Shown: positions 19,333-29,942, counted from the stretch's first letter. The stretch: DNA of 64,000 nucleotides from JAJDOD01 sp050299835 (GCA_050299835.1 JBNKWP010000001.1:62001-126000); one strand, 5' to 3'. Program-made: numbers and translations. The notes: generated from the sequence alone by a model not told the origin.

Positions 19333-20339
19333 GCCCAGTTGCCTTTCGACATCAGGCCAAGCGATTCCAATTGACGCCAGTCGATGAACCGCTCCGACCA
19401 TTCGCACCAAAGACCGTTCGGATGGTTTCCCTTGCGGTGGTACGCATCATATTCTCGCCCACGCGCAAAATGCTCCCTGCGTTCGACTTCCTCGGCGGCT
19501 TTGCCAACCAGGGTGTTCAGGAATTTTGCGTGAAGCAGGCAGCCGCTCATCTTCTCGCCTCCGGCCTCGTCATAGACCTGATTGAGGCCGCGTGGCAAAA
19601 GCATGTGCGTCGATGCGACAAAGGTGAACCTGCGATCCCATTTCACCAGCGGAATTTTGTTCAGCGACGGCGCATTTCCAGGCGTGTCAGGAAAAAAAAC
19701 ACGCGCGCGCGGCCCACCCTGAATCCACAAGTTTCCGTAGCGCGAGTTCTTGCTGATTGCATAGTTGCCGGCATCAAACCAGGGGGTCAGCTCGAAGGGA
19801 TTCTGGCCGGGCTGATAATCCAGGTCCCTGAGCGGCCCGCGCGGATACATGTCCACAAGCATCGCGCCGAAGCTGCGAATACCGGATTGGTCCAGCCAAT
19901 CGCAGAGCGCCTGGATCGGTCGTGTATCGCTGAACGGGTAGATCAGGAATTCGTCCGCATCGAGGGTCAGCGTCCAGCGCCCATGCCCATAGCGGAACTT
20001 CAGCCAGTTCAACCAGTCGGTGCCAAATCGGCTGCGGCGATAGCTGGCCGGGGTCGTCCAGAGCGAGACATCTTCTTCACATTCCAGTCGTTCGCGGCCC
20101 CCGTCATCGGAGTCGTTGTCCACGAAGAAAAAATGCGACACGCCCTGCCGACGGTAATACTCCAGAAAAAAGGGGAGCCGCAGCGCCTCGTTCCGTATGG
20201 TGGCAAAGGCAAGCACGTCGTCTTGGCCGATCTGATTCGTCCGGTCAGCAACACATCTCAGTTCAGCGCGTTTTCTGAAGGCCCTGATCTGCCAGCGCCG
20301 CCGTTCCATTCTCAAACTGACGGCCGACAAGGCGCCCAT
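19329..20339 (-). CDS. GT2-type glycosyltransferase (Glyco_tranf_2_4-like)
   Basis: A 336-residue protein with the compact GT-A fold seen in Glyco_tranf_2_4 proteins: ATIRNEALRLPFFLEYYRRQ, FVDNDSDDGG and LTLDADEFLIYP, the last holding the metal-binding DxD-like motif. No signal peptide or membrane span is evident; it is likely cytoplasmic. It is coupled to the GT14 gene downstream by an ATGA overlap and lies 40 bases downstream of the GT4 gene. Sugar specificity unknown. Confidence 0.82.
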   Translation of the reverse strand: MGALSAVSLRMERRRWQIRAFRKRAELRCVADRTNQIGQDDVLAFATIRNEALRLPFFLEYYRRQGVSHFFFVDNDSDDGGRERLECEEDVSLWTTPASYRRSRFGTDWLNWLKFRYGHGRWTLTLDADEFLIYPFSDTRPIQALCDWLDQSGIRSFGAMLVDMYPRGPLRDLDYQPGQNPFELTPWFDAGNYAISKNSRYGNLWIQGGPRARVFFPDTPGNAPSLNKIPLVKWDRRFTFVASTHMLLPRGLNQVYDEAGGEKMSGCLLHAKFLNTLVGKAAEEVERREHFARGREYDAYHRKGNHPNGLWCEWSERFIDWRQLESLGLMSKGNWA

Positions 20340-20379
20340 CGGCTACCGCCCCCTTGGCTGGGAGCGTCTGCTCCCGCGT

Positions 20380-21543
20380 TCAGAGCAGATTGAACACCCG
20401 TTCGAAGTGTCTTTCCCAGGTCGGAAGCCGGAACGCGCGCAGCGCGGCCGAACGCTTGGTCTGCTCTGCCAAATCCTCACTGGCCAGTTCCCGTATGGCC
20501 TGGAACCACTGATACATATCGTCCGTATCGGCGTAAATGGCCATGTCGCCAAGATGGATCTCGGTCGGTCTGAGGGGCGCGCAGATCGACGGCACCCCGA
20601 AGGTCGCAGCCTCGAACGGCGGAAACCCATAGCCTTCTGCAAGGCTCGGGAACAAAAGCGCCGTGGCGCCCGCCAGGTGCCTTTTCATTTCCCTGTCCGA
20701 CAGCGGGCCAAGCTCGAACACGGTCCGCCCCATCATCGGAGAGTTGTCGAGGATTTCGAAAACCTCTTTGTTGCCCCATCCACGCGCACCGATGATGCGG
20801 AGTTCCGGAATCCGGCTCTCGTCCATCTTGCGGTTCATCCGGTCCCAGATTTCCAGGAGCAGCTTGTGGTTCTTCCGCGGCTCGATTGTGCCCAGGATGA
20901 CAAAATAGGGCCGCTCAGACTTTATATAGTCCAATGGCGTCGACCCCAGGTCAACGCCCAGCGGCGACACTGTGACCGGCACACGGTGGCCGGTGCCGAT
21001 CATGCGACCTTCGACACTCTCGCGTACGGCGTCCGATGGCACGATGATGTGATTGGCGAAATTGATGACGGTCGTCAGACGTTCCACGAATTTGGCACGG
21101 CTGGTTTCGGTCTGGAATTCCGGGTGGTCGATCGGAATGGTGTCGTGGATCATCACGACTTTGGAGTGATCCGGCATCTCCATCATCGCCCGCATGGTTT
21201 GCGGGTTCAGGTTAGTGTGCCCGACATTGATATAGGCAAGCCCATTCGGCATGCGCCACATGATCTTGCGGATCGACAAGTTCGACGACCGCGAGGACGC
21301 GATGGCCCGGATGGTCGAAGCCTGGTCGGCGCCGTCCAGGTCGGAACGGTCAAGATATTCGGGAAGCCGCTCTAGCCGGTCAGGCTCGAACAACAGGAAA
21401 CCGCGCGGTGTCCGGATCAAGCCCCAGCCACCACGGCGGATGATTTCTTCCAGATACGCACGCTCGACCCGGTCGATGCCGGTAGCGGCACCATGCCCGA
21501 GGCGAGAGAACGACCTGCTCAGATCTAAAACGGGGGTAGCCAC
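20380..21543 (-). CDS. GT4-family glycosyltransferase
   Basis: A 387-residue GT-B enzyme. The N-terminal half starts LDLSRSFSRLGHGAATGIDR, and the C-terminal Rossmann domain carries the retaining GT4 donor site: FVILGTIEPRKNH, LFPSLAEGYGFPPFEA (the E-x7-E motif) and a following GVPSICAPLRP segment. The start is GTG 21543; no strong ribosome-binding site is visible. It lies 41 bases downstream of galU and is part of the same minus-strand glycan block. Confidence 0.88.
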   Translation of the reverse strand: MATPVLDLSRSFSRLGHGAATGIDRVERAYLEEIIRRGGWGLIRTPRGFLLFEPDRLERLPEYLDRSDLDGADQASTIRAIASSRSSNLSIRKIMWRMPNGLAYINVGHTNLNPQTMRAMMEMPDHSKVVMIHDTIPIDHPEFQTETSRAKFVERLTTVINFANHIIVPSDAVRESVEGRMIGTGHRVPVTVSPLGVDLGSTPLDYIKSERPYFVILGTIEPRKNHKLLLEIWDRMNRKMDESRIPELRIIGARGWGNKEVFEILDNSPMMGRTVFELGPLSDREMKRHLAGATALLFPSLAEGYGFPPFEAATFGVPSICAPLRPTEIHLGDMAIYADTDDMYQWFQAIRELASEDLAEQTKRSAALRAFRLPTWERHFERVFNLL

Positions 21544-21584
21544 GTCCCAAGCTCGTTGTTTTTTATTGTCAGGCCCGTTTTACC

Positions 21585-22481
21585 TTATTCGGCAGCGCGC
21601 GCCACTGGAACAATGTCACTCAGGAATCTTGAAAACTCTTCGTTGAGTTCAGGTCGCGCCAGCGCGAAGCTGACGGTCGCCTGAAGGAAGCCGACTTTGG
21701 ACCCGCAATCGAAGCGTTCACCTTCGAAACGGAAGCCATGCACCAGCCTTCCATTCACGATCTCTTCCGCGATCGCGTCGGTCAACTGCACTTCTCCGCC
21801 GGCACCGGCCTTGGCCGAATCCAGCGTGTTCATGACATCGGGGGTCAGGATATAGCGTCCGATCACGGCCAGGTCGGACGGCGCTTCGCCCCTTGCGGGT
21901 TTTTCCACCATCCCGCGAACCCGGACCTTGCGGTCAACCGTGCCGGAGTCCGCGTCGAGAATTCCGTAAGAGGAAGTCATCTCATCCGGCACCCGCATGG
22001 CTGCAACCATACAGCCACCGGTTTCTTCGTAGGCCTCGACCATCTGGGCCAGACACGGTTTGTCGGCCGCGATCACATCGTCTGGCAGAATCACCGCGAA
22101 GGGTTCGTTGCCGATCAGACGACGGGCACACCAGACTGCGTGACCCAGGCCCATCGGCCTGTGCTGACGGATATATGCGATGGCCCCGGAATCCATATAG
22201 GTGGTCTTCAGGGTATCCATCAGCTCCGTCTTGTTCTTTCTGCGAAGTTCAGCCTCAAGTTCGGGGGCGTTGTCGAAATAGTCCTCAAGCGCCGATTTCC
22301 CGCGCGAGGTCACAAAGATGAACTCCGTAATTCCCGCCGCGCGCGCCTCATCAATCGCGTATTGAATCAGCGGACGGTCGACAAGAGTCATGATCTCCTT
22401 CGGGACAGACTTCGTCGCGGGGAGAAACCGTGTCCCAAGCCCTGCCACAGGAAAGACTGCTTTCGTAACTTTACGCTTCAT
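21585..22481 (-). CDS. galU: UTP-glucose-1-phosphate uridylyltransferase
   Basis: A 298-residue nucleotidyltransferase that makes UDP-glucose from UTP and glucose-1-phosphate, supplying glycosyltransferases. Visible motifs are the nucleotide loop VFPVAGLGTRFLPATKSVPKE, the sugar-binding region HRPMGLGHAVWCARR and VEKPARGEAPSDLAVIGRY. The ATG at 22481 has GAGGA upstream. Its position inside the glycosyltransferase block suggests it provides the precursor for this polysaccharide. Confidence 0.96.
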   Translation of the reverse strand: MKRKVTKAVFPVAGLGTRFLPATKSVPKEIMTLVDRPLIQYAIDEARAAGITEFIFVTSRGKSALEDYFDNAPELEAELRRKNKTELMDTLKTTYMDSGAIAYIRQHRPMGLGHAVWCARRLIGNEPFAVILPDDVIAADKPCLAQMVEAYEETGGCMVAAMRVPDEMTSSYGILDADSGTVDRKVRVRGMVEKPARGEAPSDLAVIGRYILTPDVMNTLDSAKAGAGGEVQLTDAIAEEIVNGRLVHGFRFEGERFDCGSKVGFLQATVSFALARPELNEEFSRFLSDIVPVARAAE

Positions 22482-22545
22482 CGCGTGTCCTCACTCTCAA
22501 AAGTCCAGGCGCATTTCTGCGCGATTGGTCCCACCATTTACCGGC

Positions 22546-23781
22546 CTAACTTTCACCTATGCCGCGAATTTTTGCAACGCGGCGAATCTCGTGTTTCAGG
22601 CGGTCGGCAAATCTGCACCACCTAAACAGTCGTCCCGATCTGTCACTTCTTCCGTACAGTCCACCGGATTGCACCCAGATGCCCGGTCTTGAATATCGCA
22701 CATGGTGGCGAACAGGCGTTAAGGAAAAGCTGAAGACACTCGCCCTGCCGCCTGATCTCACGATCTTTGCCGCCTGAGCCATGATATGCGCCCTGCGCCA
22801 CAAATATGGTGCCGCAAAAACCTGCGGCGCAAGCTTGCAGGACGGAAACTGTCGGAACTCCGGACTCTCCGGGAACGCAACCGGCGCGCCGAAATCGGCA
22901 CCCAATCCCGATGCCCAACCTTCTCGAAGGCCCGCCATCCTGAGTTGCACGTCGCGAGGCTCGCAGGTACCCGCCACCAAGTGCTCCAGCAGTCTTCGGC
23001 GTTCGCGTCGTTCGATTTTTTGCCGATCCTCGTCTGTCGCCCTGCCCTGGAATTTCCGCAGGTAAATGGCCGTGCTTCTTCCTACATCAAACAGATCCAG
23101 AGGCGCGCGGCGCGCGGTCCTGCGACCGGATGGCGCGAAACCGTGGTGAACCTGCGCAAGCGGCTGAATTGCGGTTCGCCGACCGGACTGCGCCAAACGC
23201 ATCGAAACGTCGGTGTCGTCGAGGAAGAAGCGGAGGCTTTCGTCGAATCCTCCCAGCTCGATCAGTGTCTCGCGCCTGATCGCCATGTTCGTTCCGACGC
23301 ATTTCAGCGCGGTCTTCTCCGGAACGATCGGCACGGAGCAGGAAGTTTCATTGCAAGCCAGATCGTGGGACTCTGCAGCGGCATCGACGACCTGACATTT
23401 GGACTGGAAACTGATGCCGTTGCGCCCGCGAACGAAACCATTGACAGAATCTACCGATGTTTCCGTTAGCGCGGCATCAAGATGCCGGAGCCAGGTGGGT
23501 TCGGCCATTGCGTCATCGTCGATGAAAGCGCAAATGTCGCCGCCGGATGCGGCAATTCCCAGATTTCTGGCGCGGGACAGGTTGGCTTCGTCGAAACGGA
23601 CGGTTTTGATCCGCTGGTCCTCCAAGCGACCGAGGCTTTGGCCATCGGCAACCACGACGATCTCGAACAGAGGATGATCCTGTTGGGCAAGGGCGGAAAG
23701 ACATCTTTGAAGCCAGTCCGGCCGGTGGCGGCTGGCGACGATGACACTGAACCGCAGTGTTGACAGCGCCTTGTCGGTCAT
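22546..23781 (-). CDS. GT2-family glycosyltransferase
   Basis: A 411-residue inverting GT-A enzyme. The GT2 core shows FSVIVASRHRPDWLQRCLSA, the DDD-type metal site in GDICAFIDDDAM, and GGFDESLRFFLDDTDVSMRL as the acceptor/ED region. The last 130 residues are basic and specific to this protein. It overlaps cysQ by ATGA at 23778-23781, so the two are co-translated, linking glycan assembly with the phosphatase. Sugar specificity unknown. Confidence 0.87.
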   Translation of the reverse strand: MTDKALSTLRFSVIVASRHRPDWLQRCLSALAQQDHPLFEIVVVADGQSLGRLEDQRIKTVRFDEANLSRARNLGIAASGGDICAFIDDDAMAEPTWLRHLDAALTETSVDSVNGFVRGRNGISFQSKCQVVDAAAESHDLACNETSCSVPIVPEKTALKCVGTNMAIRRETLIELGGFDESLRFFLDDTDVSMRLAQSGRRTAIQPLAQVHHGFAPSGRRTARRAPLDLFDVGRSTAIYLRKFQGRATDEDRQKIERRERRRLLEHLVAGTCEPRDVQLRMAGLREGWASGLGADFGAPVAFPESPEFRQFPSCKLAPQVFAAPYLWRRAHIMAQAAKIVRSGGRASVFSFSLTPVRHHVRYSRPGIWVQSGGLYGRSDRSGRLFRWCRFADRLKHEIRRVAKIRGIGES

Positions 23782-24584
23782 TCCGAAACCAAAGGAACCC
23801 CCGGTGCGAGCGCCAGGAAGAACGGGTTCCGGAATTCAGGCTTTCCGTAGGCCAGTGGGGCGTGGCTCGACTTGTCCAGAACCTGCCCGCCTGCCGCGGA
23901 TAAAACCGCATGGCCAGCGGCTGTGTCCCACTCCATCGTCGGTCCCAGGCGGGGATAGAAATCGGCCTCGCCGGTCGCGACGAGACAGAATTTGAGGGAC
24001 GAACCGGCGCTAACAAGATCGGCCACGGAATATTGCGCAATATAATCGTCCGTCGCCTGATCCCGGTGCGATTTCGATGCCACGACGCGAAGCGCGGCAG
24101 GGTCCGGACTGGCCACACTGATCGGGGTTTCCGGCCCCTTCTCATCTGGATCGAAAGCGCCGGATTCCTCGACCGCTCCGCCCGTTGCCGGGGTCAGGAA
24201 CATCCGCTTCCGCGCCGGTGCATAGACCACGCCCAGAGTAGGTACCCCGTCTTCGACAAGTGCGATATTCACCGTAAAATCGCCCCGACGCTTGACGAAT
24301 TCCTTCGTCCCGTCAAGGGGATCGACGATGAGGAAAGTCTTTGCCTGCAAATCGTGCGTGGACGCCTGTTCTTCGGTTACCAGCGGAATGTCAGGAAATT
24401 CGGCCCTGAGGCCCTTTGAAATAAGAGCATCCGCCGCCTCGTCGGCCTCTGTGACCGGGGAGGCGTCTTCTTTCATTTTCACGCCCAGGTCATCGCGTTC
24501 ATAGACCTCCATGATGGCCCGCCCCGCGCCGACGGACAGGCGGCGCATTGCCGATACAAGGGCAATTTTGTCGAACTCAGCCAT
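23778..24584 (-). CDS. cysQ: 3'(2'),5'-bisphosphate nucleotidase
   Basis: A 268-residue member of the inositol monophosphatase-like family. CysQ hydrolyses PAP (3'-phosphoadenosine 5'-phosphate), the by-product of PAPS-using sulfotransferases and of sulfate assimilation. Metal-binding motifs are visible: TEEQ (first Glu site), IVDPLDGTKEFVKR, and GPTMEWDTAAGHAVL. Start ATG 24584 has GAGG upstream; the frame stays open further upstream, but that stretch lies across the divergent permease start and is not protein-like. Its place at the head of a cluster ending in a sulfotransferase makes a PAP-recycling role likely. Confidence 0.93.
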   Translation of the reverse strand: MAEFDKIALVSAMRRLSVGAGRAIMEVYERDDLGVKMKEDASPVTEADEAADALISKGLRAEFPDIPLVTEEQASTHDLQAKTFLIVDPLDGTKEFVKRRGDFTVNIALVEDGVPTLGVVYAPARKRMFLTPATGGAVEESGAFDPDEKGPETPISVASPDPAALRVVASKSHRDQATDDYIAQYSVADLVSAGSSLKFCLVATGEADFYPRLGPTMEWDTAAGHAVLSAAGGQVLDKSSHAPLAYGKPEFRNPFFLALAPGVPLVSE

Positions 24585-24658
24585 TTTTTCCTCGAAATCC
24601 TGCCAGTGCATCCTTATCAGGCTTATGGTTCGACCCAATACAACACACAAGCCGCCAG

Positions 24659-25489
24659 ATGCTTTTCGTAGACGAGCACAAACCATCCGCTGCCAGGGGA
24701 GCCTATAAACTCCTCGACCTGACCTTTCACAACACAGTGCGGTCGGTCCGGAAGGGGCATCGCGATGCCGTTTTCGCGATCCTGACGAATGTCTTGCAGA
24801 CACTCGTCATGGTCGGCGCGTTCTACCTCTTTATGAGCTTCTTCCGGAGGTTCGGGGCAAGTACCGCGATCCGGGGGGACTTCCTGTTGTTCGTCATGTC
24901 CGGCATCTTCGTTTTCATGGTGCATATCAAGACGGTAAGCGCGGTCGCCTCTGCCGACGGGCCGACCTCGGCCATCATGCAGCACCTTCCGATGACAACT
25001 TCGGTGTCGCTGCTATCGGCCGCGTTGAGCACGCTTTACACGCAGATCGTGTCCAAGGCTGCGATCCTGCTTGGGTACCACCTTCTGTGGATTCCGCTGG
25101 AGATCCATCAACCGGTCGGCGCGATGGCAATGATTCTTCTCGCCTGGTTCTCGGGCATTTCCGTAGGTGTCTGTTTTCTTGCAATAAAACCGTGGTTCCC
25201 CAAGGCCACGGCGACGGCGCAGCAGGTCTATTCCCGCTTCAACATGTTCGCCAGCGGCAAGATGTTCGTCGCCAACATGATGCCGGCCACGATGATCGCC
25301 CTGTTTTCATGGAACCCGCTTTTCCACATCATCGATCAGGGTCGCGGGTATATTTTCGTAAACTACAACCCGCTGAAATCTAACCTGGAATATCCGATCA
25401 TCGTTTCCCTGATCCTGCTTGTTGTCGGACTTCTGGGGGAGAGCCAGACCCGCAAATACGTCTCGCAGAGTTGGTTCGCGGGACGGTAA
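24659..25489 (+). CDS. ABC-2 type permease, polysaccharide-export-like
   Basis: A 276-residue membrane protein with about six hydrophobic segments, similar in layout to KpsM/RfbA-type permeases that export capsule or O-antigen with an ATPase partner. Recognisable parts are the cytoplasmic N terminus (FHNTVRSVRKGHRDA), the MSGIFVFMVHIKT segment and a C-terminal FSWNPLFHIIDQGRGYIFV stretch followed by a final span. No ABC ATPase gene lies nearby, so the partner must be elsewhere. It is divergent from cysQ, with 74 bases between starts; ATG 24659 has only a weak ribosome-binding site. Confidence 0.78.
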   Translation: MLFVDEHKPSAARGAYKLLDLTFHNTVRSVRKGHRDAVFAILTNVLQTLVMVGAFYLFMSFFRRFGASTAIRGDFLLFVMSGIFVFMVHIKTVSAVASADGPTSAIMQHLPMTTSVSLLSAALSTLYTQIVSKAAILLGYHLLWIPLEIHQPVGAMAMILLAWFSGISVGVCFLAIKPWFPKATATAQQVYSRFNMFASGKMFVANMMPATMIALFSWNPLFHIIDQGRGYIFVNYNPLKSNLEYPIIVSLILLVVGLLGESQTRKYVSQSWFAGR

Positions 25490-25551
25490 GGTTCGCTTAA
25501 TTCCGGCGTTCGGTGCCGTTTCGTGACAAATTGTACAACTTCGGAGGACCC

Positions 25552-26217
25552 GTGATACCGTTTTGTACCATCAACCGCGCGCTGCGATTGCGCAAAGCTG
25601 AATGGGGCGTTCTGGTTAACGCCTTCTGGATCGCACTTGCCGTTGCCGGTCCGGCGCACGCCACGCAGGACGGATGGCCCGCGCTTCACGATGTGGTTTT
25701 CGTCGCGGCGGATGACGTGCTGAACATCCGCGCAGAGCCGAATGCTTCCGCGGAGATCATCGGTACTCTGGCCCATGACGCCGAGGAGGTGGAGATCATC
25801 GAGGCGACCGACGATCTGACCTGGGGTCTGGTCAATACGGCAGGAACGTCCGGTTGGGTCTCGATGAGCTTCATGGAGCGTCGTCCGGGTCAGTGGGACG
25901 GAATATATCCCGAGTTCAGGACGTGCTACGGCACGGAGCCTTTCTGGGATCTGTCGCGGGACGATGGCGTGCTGACGCTGGATGTCGCATTCGACGATGA
26001 AGAGGCGATCTCAGAGACGATCGCATTCGAGACCGGCACCCTCAACCATCGGGGTCGGTATTCGTTCGCGACCGCCAGCATGGTGGGTGTGATTTCGCGC
26101 GCGTCCTGCAATGACGGCATGTCGGATCGGGAATTCGGGCTGGAGCTGAACCTGGTCCTTCCGGGAAGCCAGATGCACCTTCAGGGATGTTGCTCGCTCC
26201 AGCCGCCGTTGCAGTGA
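25552..26217 (+). CDS. Secreted SH3-domain protein
   Basis: About 221 residues with an N-terminal signal segment (VLVNAFWIALAVAGPAHATQ), a bacterial SH3 domain (VLNIRAEPNASAEIIGTLAH... WGLVNTAGTSGWVSMSFM) and a C-terminal domain with CYGTEPFW, CNDGMSDREFG and LQGCCSL, a pattern I recall from the COG3650 group. I chose GTG 25552 because GGAGG lies 4 bases upstream; GTG 25513 is an alternative. It is likely periplasmic and may bind cell-wall material. It is not obviously part of the glycan block. Confidence 0.72.
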   Translation: MIPFCTINRALRLRKAEWGVLVNAFWIALAVAGPAHATQDGWPALHDVVFVAADDVLNIRAEPNASAEIIGTLAHDAEEVEIIEATDDLTWGLVNTAGTSGWVSMSFMERRPGQWDGIYPEFRTCYGTEPFWDLSRDDGVLTLDVAFDDEEAISETIAFETGTLNHRGRYSFATASMVGVISRASCNDGMSDREFGLELNLVLPGSQMHLQGCCSLQPPLQ

Positions 26218-26229
26218 CGTGGAATGCGG

Positions 26230-26415
26230 TCACAGCATCCGCCGCGCCTCTTCGCGGGCCTGTCGGCGTGTGATCCCGACATCCTTCAATAGCCACGGTG
26301 GCAGATCCGCAAGCTGACGACGGGTGCGCCGGTTTCTGCGCCAGATCGCAAAACGCGAGCGCGCGTCCTGCCAGAGAGGTGGAATGCGGGAATATGCAGT
26401 CTCGATGATGTCCAT
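26230..26415 (-). CDS. DUF1127 family small protein
   Basis: A 61-residue basic protein ending RRQLADLPPWLLKDVGITRR, the hallmark of DUF1127 (YjiS-like). Such proteins are frequent in alphaproteobacteria; some bind RNA and affect phosphate or carbon turnover. A clear AAAGGAG precedes the ATG at 26415. It is divergent from the ArsR-type regulator, with a 20-bp palindrome in the shared promoter region. Confidence 0.9.
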   Translation of the reverse strand: MDIIETAYSRIPPLWQDARSRFAIWRRNRRTRRQLADLPPWLLKDVGITRRQAREEARRML

Positions 26416-26467
26416 TTTTTTGGTCTCCTTTCGTTGACCGCAATCAATCAGAGAACCAGCGGCGAAT

Positions 26468-26487
26468 GTTTCGGTCGGGACCGAAAC
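26468..26487. promoter_or_regulatory. Candidate operator palindrome between DUF1127 and the ArsR gene
   Basis: GTTTCGGTC and GACCGAAAC form perfect 9-bp arms around a 2-bp centre. It lies 43 bases upstream of the regulator start and 52 bases upstream of the divergent DUF1127 start. Size and placement fit a site for a dimeric winged-helix repressor, most simply the adjacent ArsR-type protein acting on itself. Confidence 0.5.
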
Positions 26488-26530
26488 GTCAGTGCTTGCA
26501 AGGGCACCATGCGCCTGTCAGCCTTTGGGC

Positions 26531-27211
26531 ATGGCAGAAGGACCGGATATCACCCGCATCGCCCAGCTGATCGGCGACCCCGCCCGCAGCGCGATCCTGT
26601 CGGCGCTGATGTCGGGGCGCGCCTTGACGGCAGGCGAACTGGCCATCGAGGCGGGCGTCACACCGGCCACGGCGTCCGGTCACCTTGCGAGCCTGACGGA
26701 AGCGGGGTTGATCTGGCCAAGGAAGCAGGGGCGTCACCGTTACTTCGCCATTGCCGACGATGAGGTGGCCCATGCCATCGAAACTCTCGCCGGGCTAGCA
26801 GCGACCAAAGGGCATTTGCGCACCCGGCCCGGACCACGGGATGTGAAACTGCGCGAAGCGCGGGTCTGCTACGATCATCTGGCCGGGCGGTGCGGGGTTC
26901 AGCTTTTCGACAGTCTGGCGACGCGGCGCTTGCTGACGGTCACGCGGGAAGATGTTTCGCTGACGGGTAAAGGTGCGCGGGAGATTGCGGCGCTGGGGAT
27001 CGACCCAGGTGCGCTTGACGCCCAGCGCCGACCGCTGTGTCGGGTCTGTCTCGACTGGTCCGAGCGGAGATCGCACCTGGCGGGAGCCCTGGGTGCCGCG
27101 CTGTTTGCGCGCATGCTGGAGCTTGGATGGTTTCGCCGCAACGAGGCGGCGCGTGATCTTGTACTGACATCGAAGGGGAAAGCGGCCTTCGATGCGGCTT
27201 TCCCGATCTAG
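26531..27211 (+). CDS. ArsR-family transcriptional regulator, enlarged
   Basis: A 226-residue protein. Residues 1 to about 95 form an ArsR winged helix (ARSAILSALMSGRALTAGEL, then AIEAGVTPATASGHLASLTEAG, then a basic wing RKQGRHRYFAIADD). The rest, with two Cys in RPLCRVCLDW and another in VCYDHLAGRCG, is longer than in classic ArsR proteins (about 100 residues) and could sense metal or redox state; this is inference. ATG 26531 gives MAEGPDITRIAQL. Its TAG shares CTAG with the stop of alkB. Confidence 0.87.
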   Translation: MAEGPDITRIAQLIGDPARSAILSALMSGRALTAGELAIEAGVTPATASGHLASLTEAGLIWPRKQGRHRYFAIADDEVAHAIETLAGLAATKGHLRTRPGPRDVKLREARVCYDHLAGRCGVQLFDSLATRRLLTVTREDVSLTGKGAREIAALGIDPGALDAQRRPLCRVCLDWSERRSHLAGALGAALFARMLELGWFRRNEAARDLVLTSKGKAAFDAAFPI

Positions 27212-27813
27212 CCCGCCACTCTGAGCGTGACGTTGATCCTGCCGCCGTTTTCCAGAAGCGGGCTGGTGCCGAATTTGATCCGGTCGATGCCGTGATAAGC
27301 GAGACGTGACGGGCCGGTGAGGACAACGACATCACCCGATCGCAGCCAGATGCTTTTGGTCGGGTCACCACGCTCCAATCCGCCGACGCGGAAAAGCGCC
27401 TCGTCGCCAAGCGAGATCGAGACGACCGGCCAATCGGTCTCCGTCTCGTCCCGGTCCTGGTGCATCCCCATCTTCGCGCCTTCGCCGTAGAAATTGACGA
27501 GGCAGGAATCCGGGGGGCGCGAGACGCTGGAGACGGTTTTCCAGACATCAAGGATGGAAGGTGGAATGTCGGGCCAATCACGTCCGTCGGGCTGGGCATC
27601 CGCATAGCGATAGCCGGACCGGTCGGTCATCCAGGCGACTTCGCCTGCGCCGGTCATCCGGACGCTCATTTTCCGCCCGCCGGGGGTTTCGTATTGTCGG
27701 AACGGCGCGGCCCCCGCGATGGCCCGAAGGTCCGCGACCATGCGGTCCTGCGCGGCACGCGAAAGGTGGTCTTTGAAGACCTTCGTTCCCATGAAGTCGA
27801 GCGGAGCCGTCAT
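27208..27813 (-). CDS. alkB: Alkylated DNA repair dioxygenase AlkB
   Basis: A 201-residue Fe(II)/2-oxoglutarate dioxygenase that removes methyl groups from N1-methyladenine and N3-methylcytosine by oxidation. The iron ligands are His118 and Asp120 in MHQDRDE and His174 in YHGIDR; the 2-oxoglutarate arginines are in RINVTLR (192 and 198). The start is ATG 27813; the frame stays open far upstream across the dnaK region but that part is antisense to dnaK and not real. No strong ribosome-binding site is visible. It converges on the ArsR gene. Confidence 0.93.
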   Translation of the reverse strand: MTAPLDFMGTKVFKDHLSRAAQDRMVADLRAIAGAAPFRQYETPGGRKMSVRMTGAGEVAWMTDRSGYRYADAQPDGRDWPDIPPSILDVWKTVSSVSRPPDSCLVNFYGEGAKMGMHQDRDETETDWPVVSISLGDEALFRVGGLERGDPTKSIWLRSGDVVVLTGPSRLAYHGIDRIKFGTSPLLENGGRINVTLRVAG

Positions 27814-27859
27814 GAGTGAAGATTTGCTGCAAAACATCGAAAATTCCATGGGCAGAGTC

Positions 27860-27888
27860 GCTTGCAGGGTCCTGAACCCCTCCCTATA
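27860..27888 (+). promoter_or_regulatory. Sigma-32-like heat-shock promoter for dnaK
   Basis: CTTGCAG at 27860-27866, a 14-base spacer and CCCTATAT at 27881-27888 fit the RpoH consensus (CTTGAAA, 11-16 bases, CCCCATnT). Transcription would begin near 27895 and leave a 5' leader of about 108 bases with a small hairpin at 27907-27924. No CIRCE inverted repeat was seen, so HrcA control is unlikely. Confidence 0.6.
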
Positions 27889-28002
27889 TACCCCACGAAG
27901 CCGTGAACGGCCCCTGAGAGGGTCGTCACATACCTTGGGATCGGGTTTCGGTGCCATAACGGGCCGCGACCCCGAACATCGCCTTAGAAGAGGAAACTGA
28001 GC

Positions 28003-29922
<1,920 letters not shown>

Positions 29923-29942
29923 GGCCGCTGAACGCAAACCGG

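Noticed and set aside
16208..25489. Glycan block as a recently acquired genomic island
   Set aside because: No tRNA, integrase, IS element or flanking repeat was seen, and the flanking genes join it by overlapping stops. Base composition was not computed, so this is only weakly tested.
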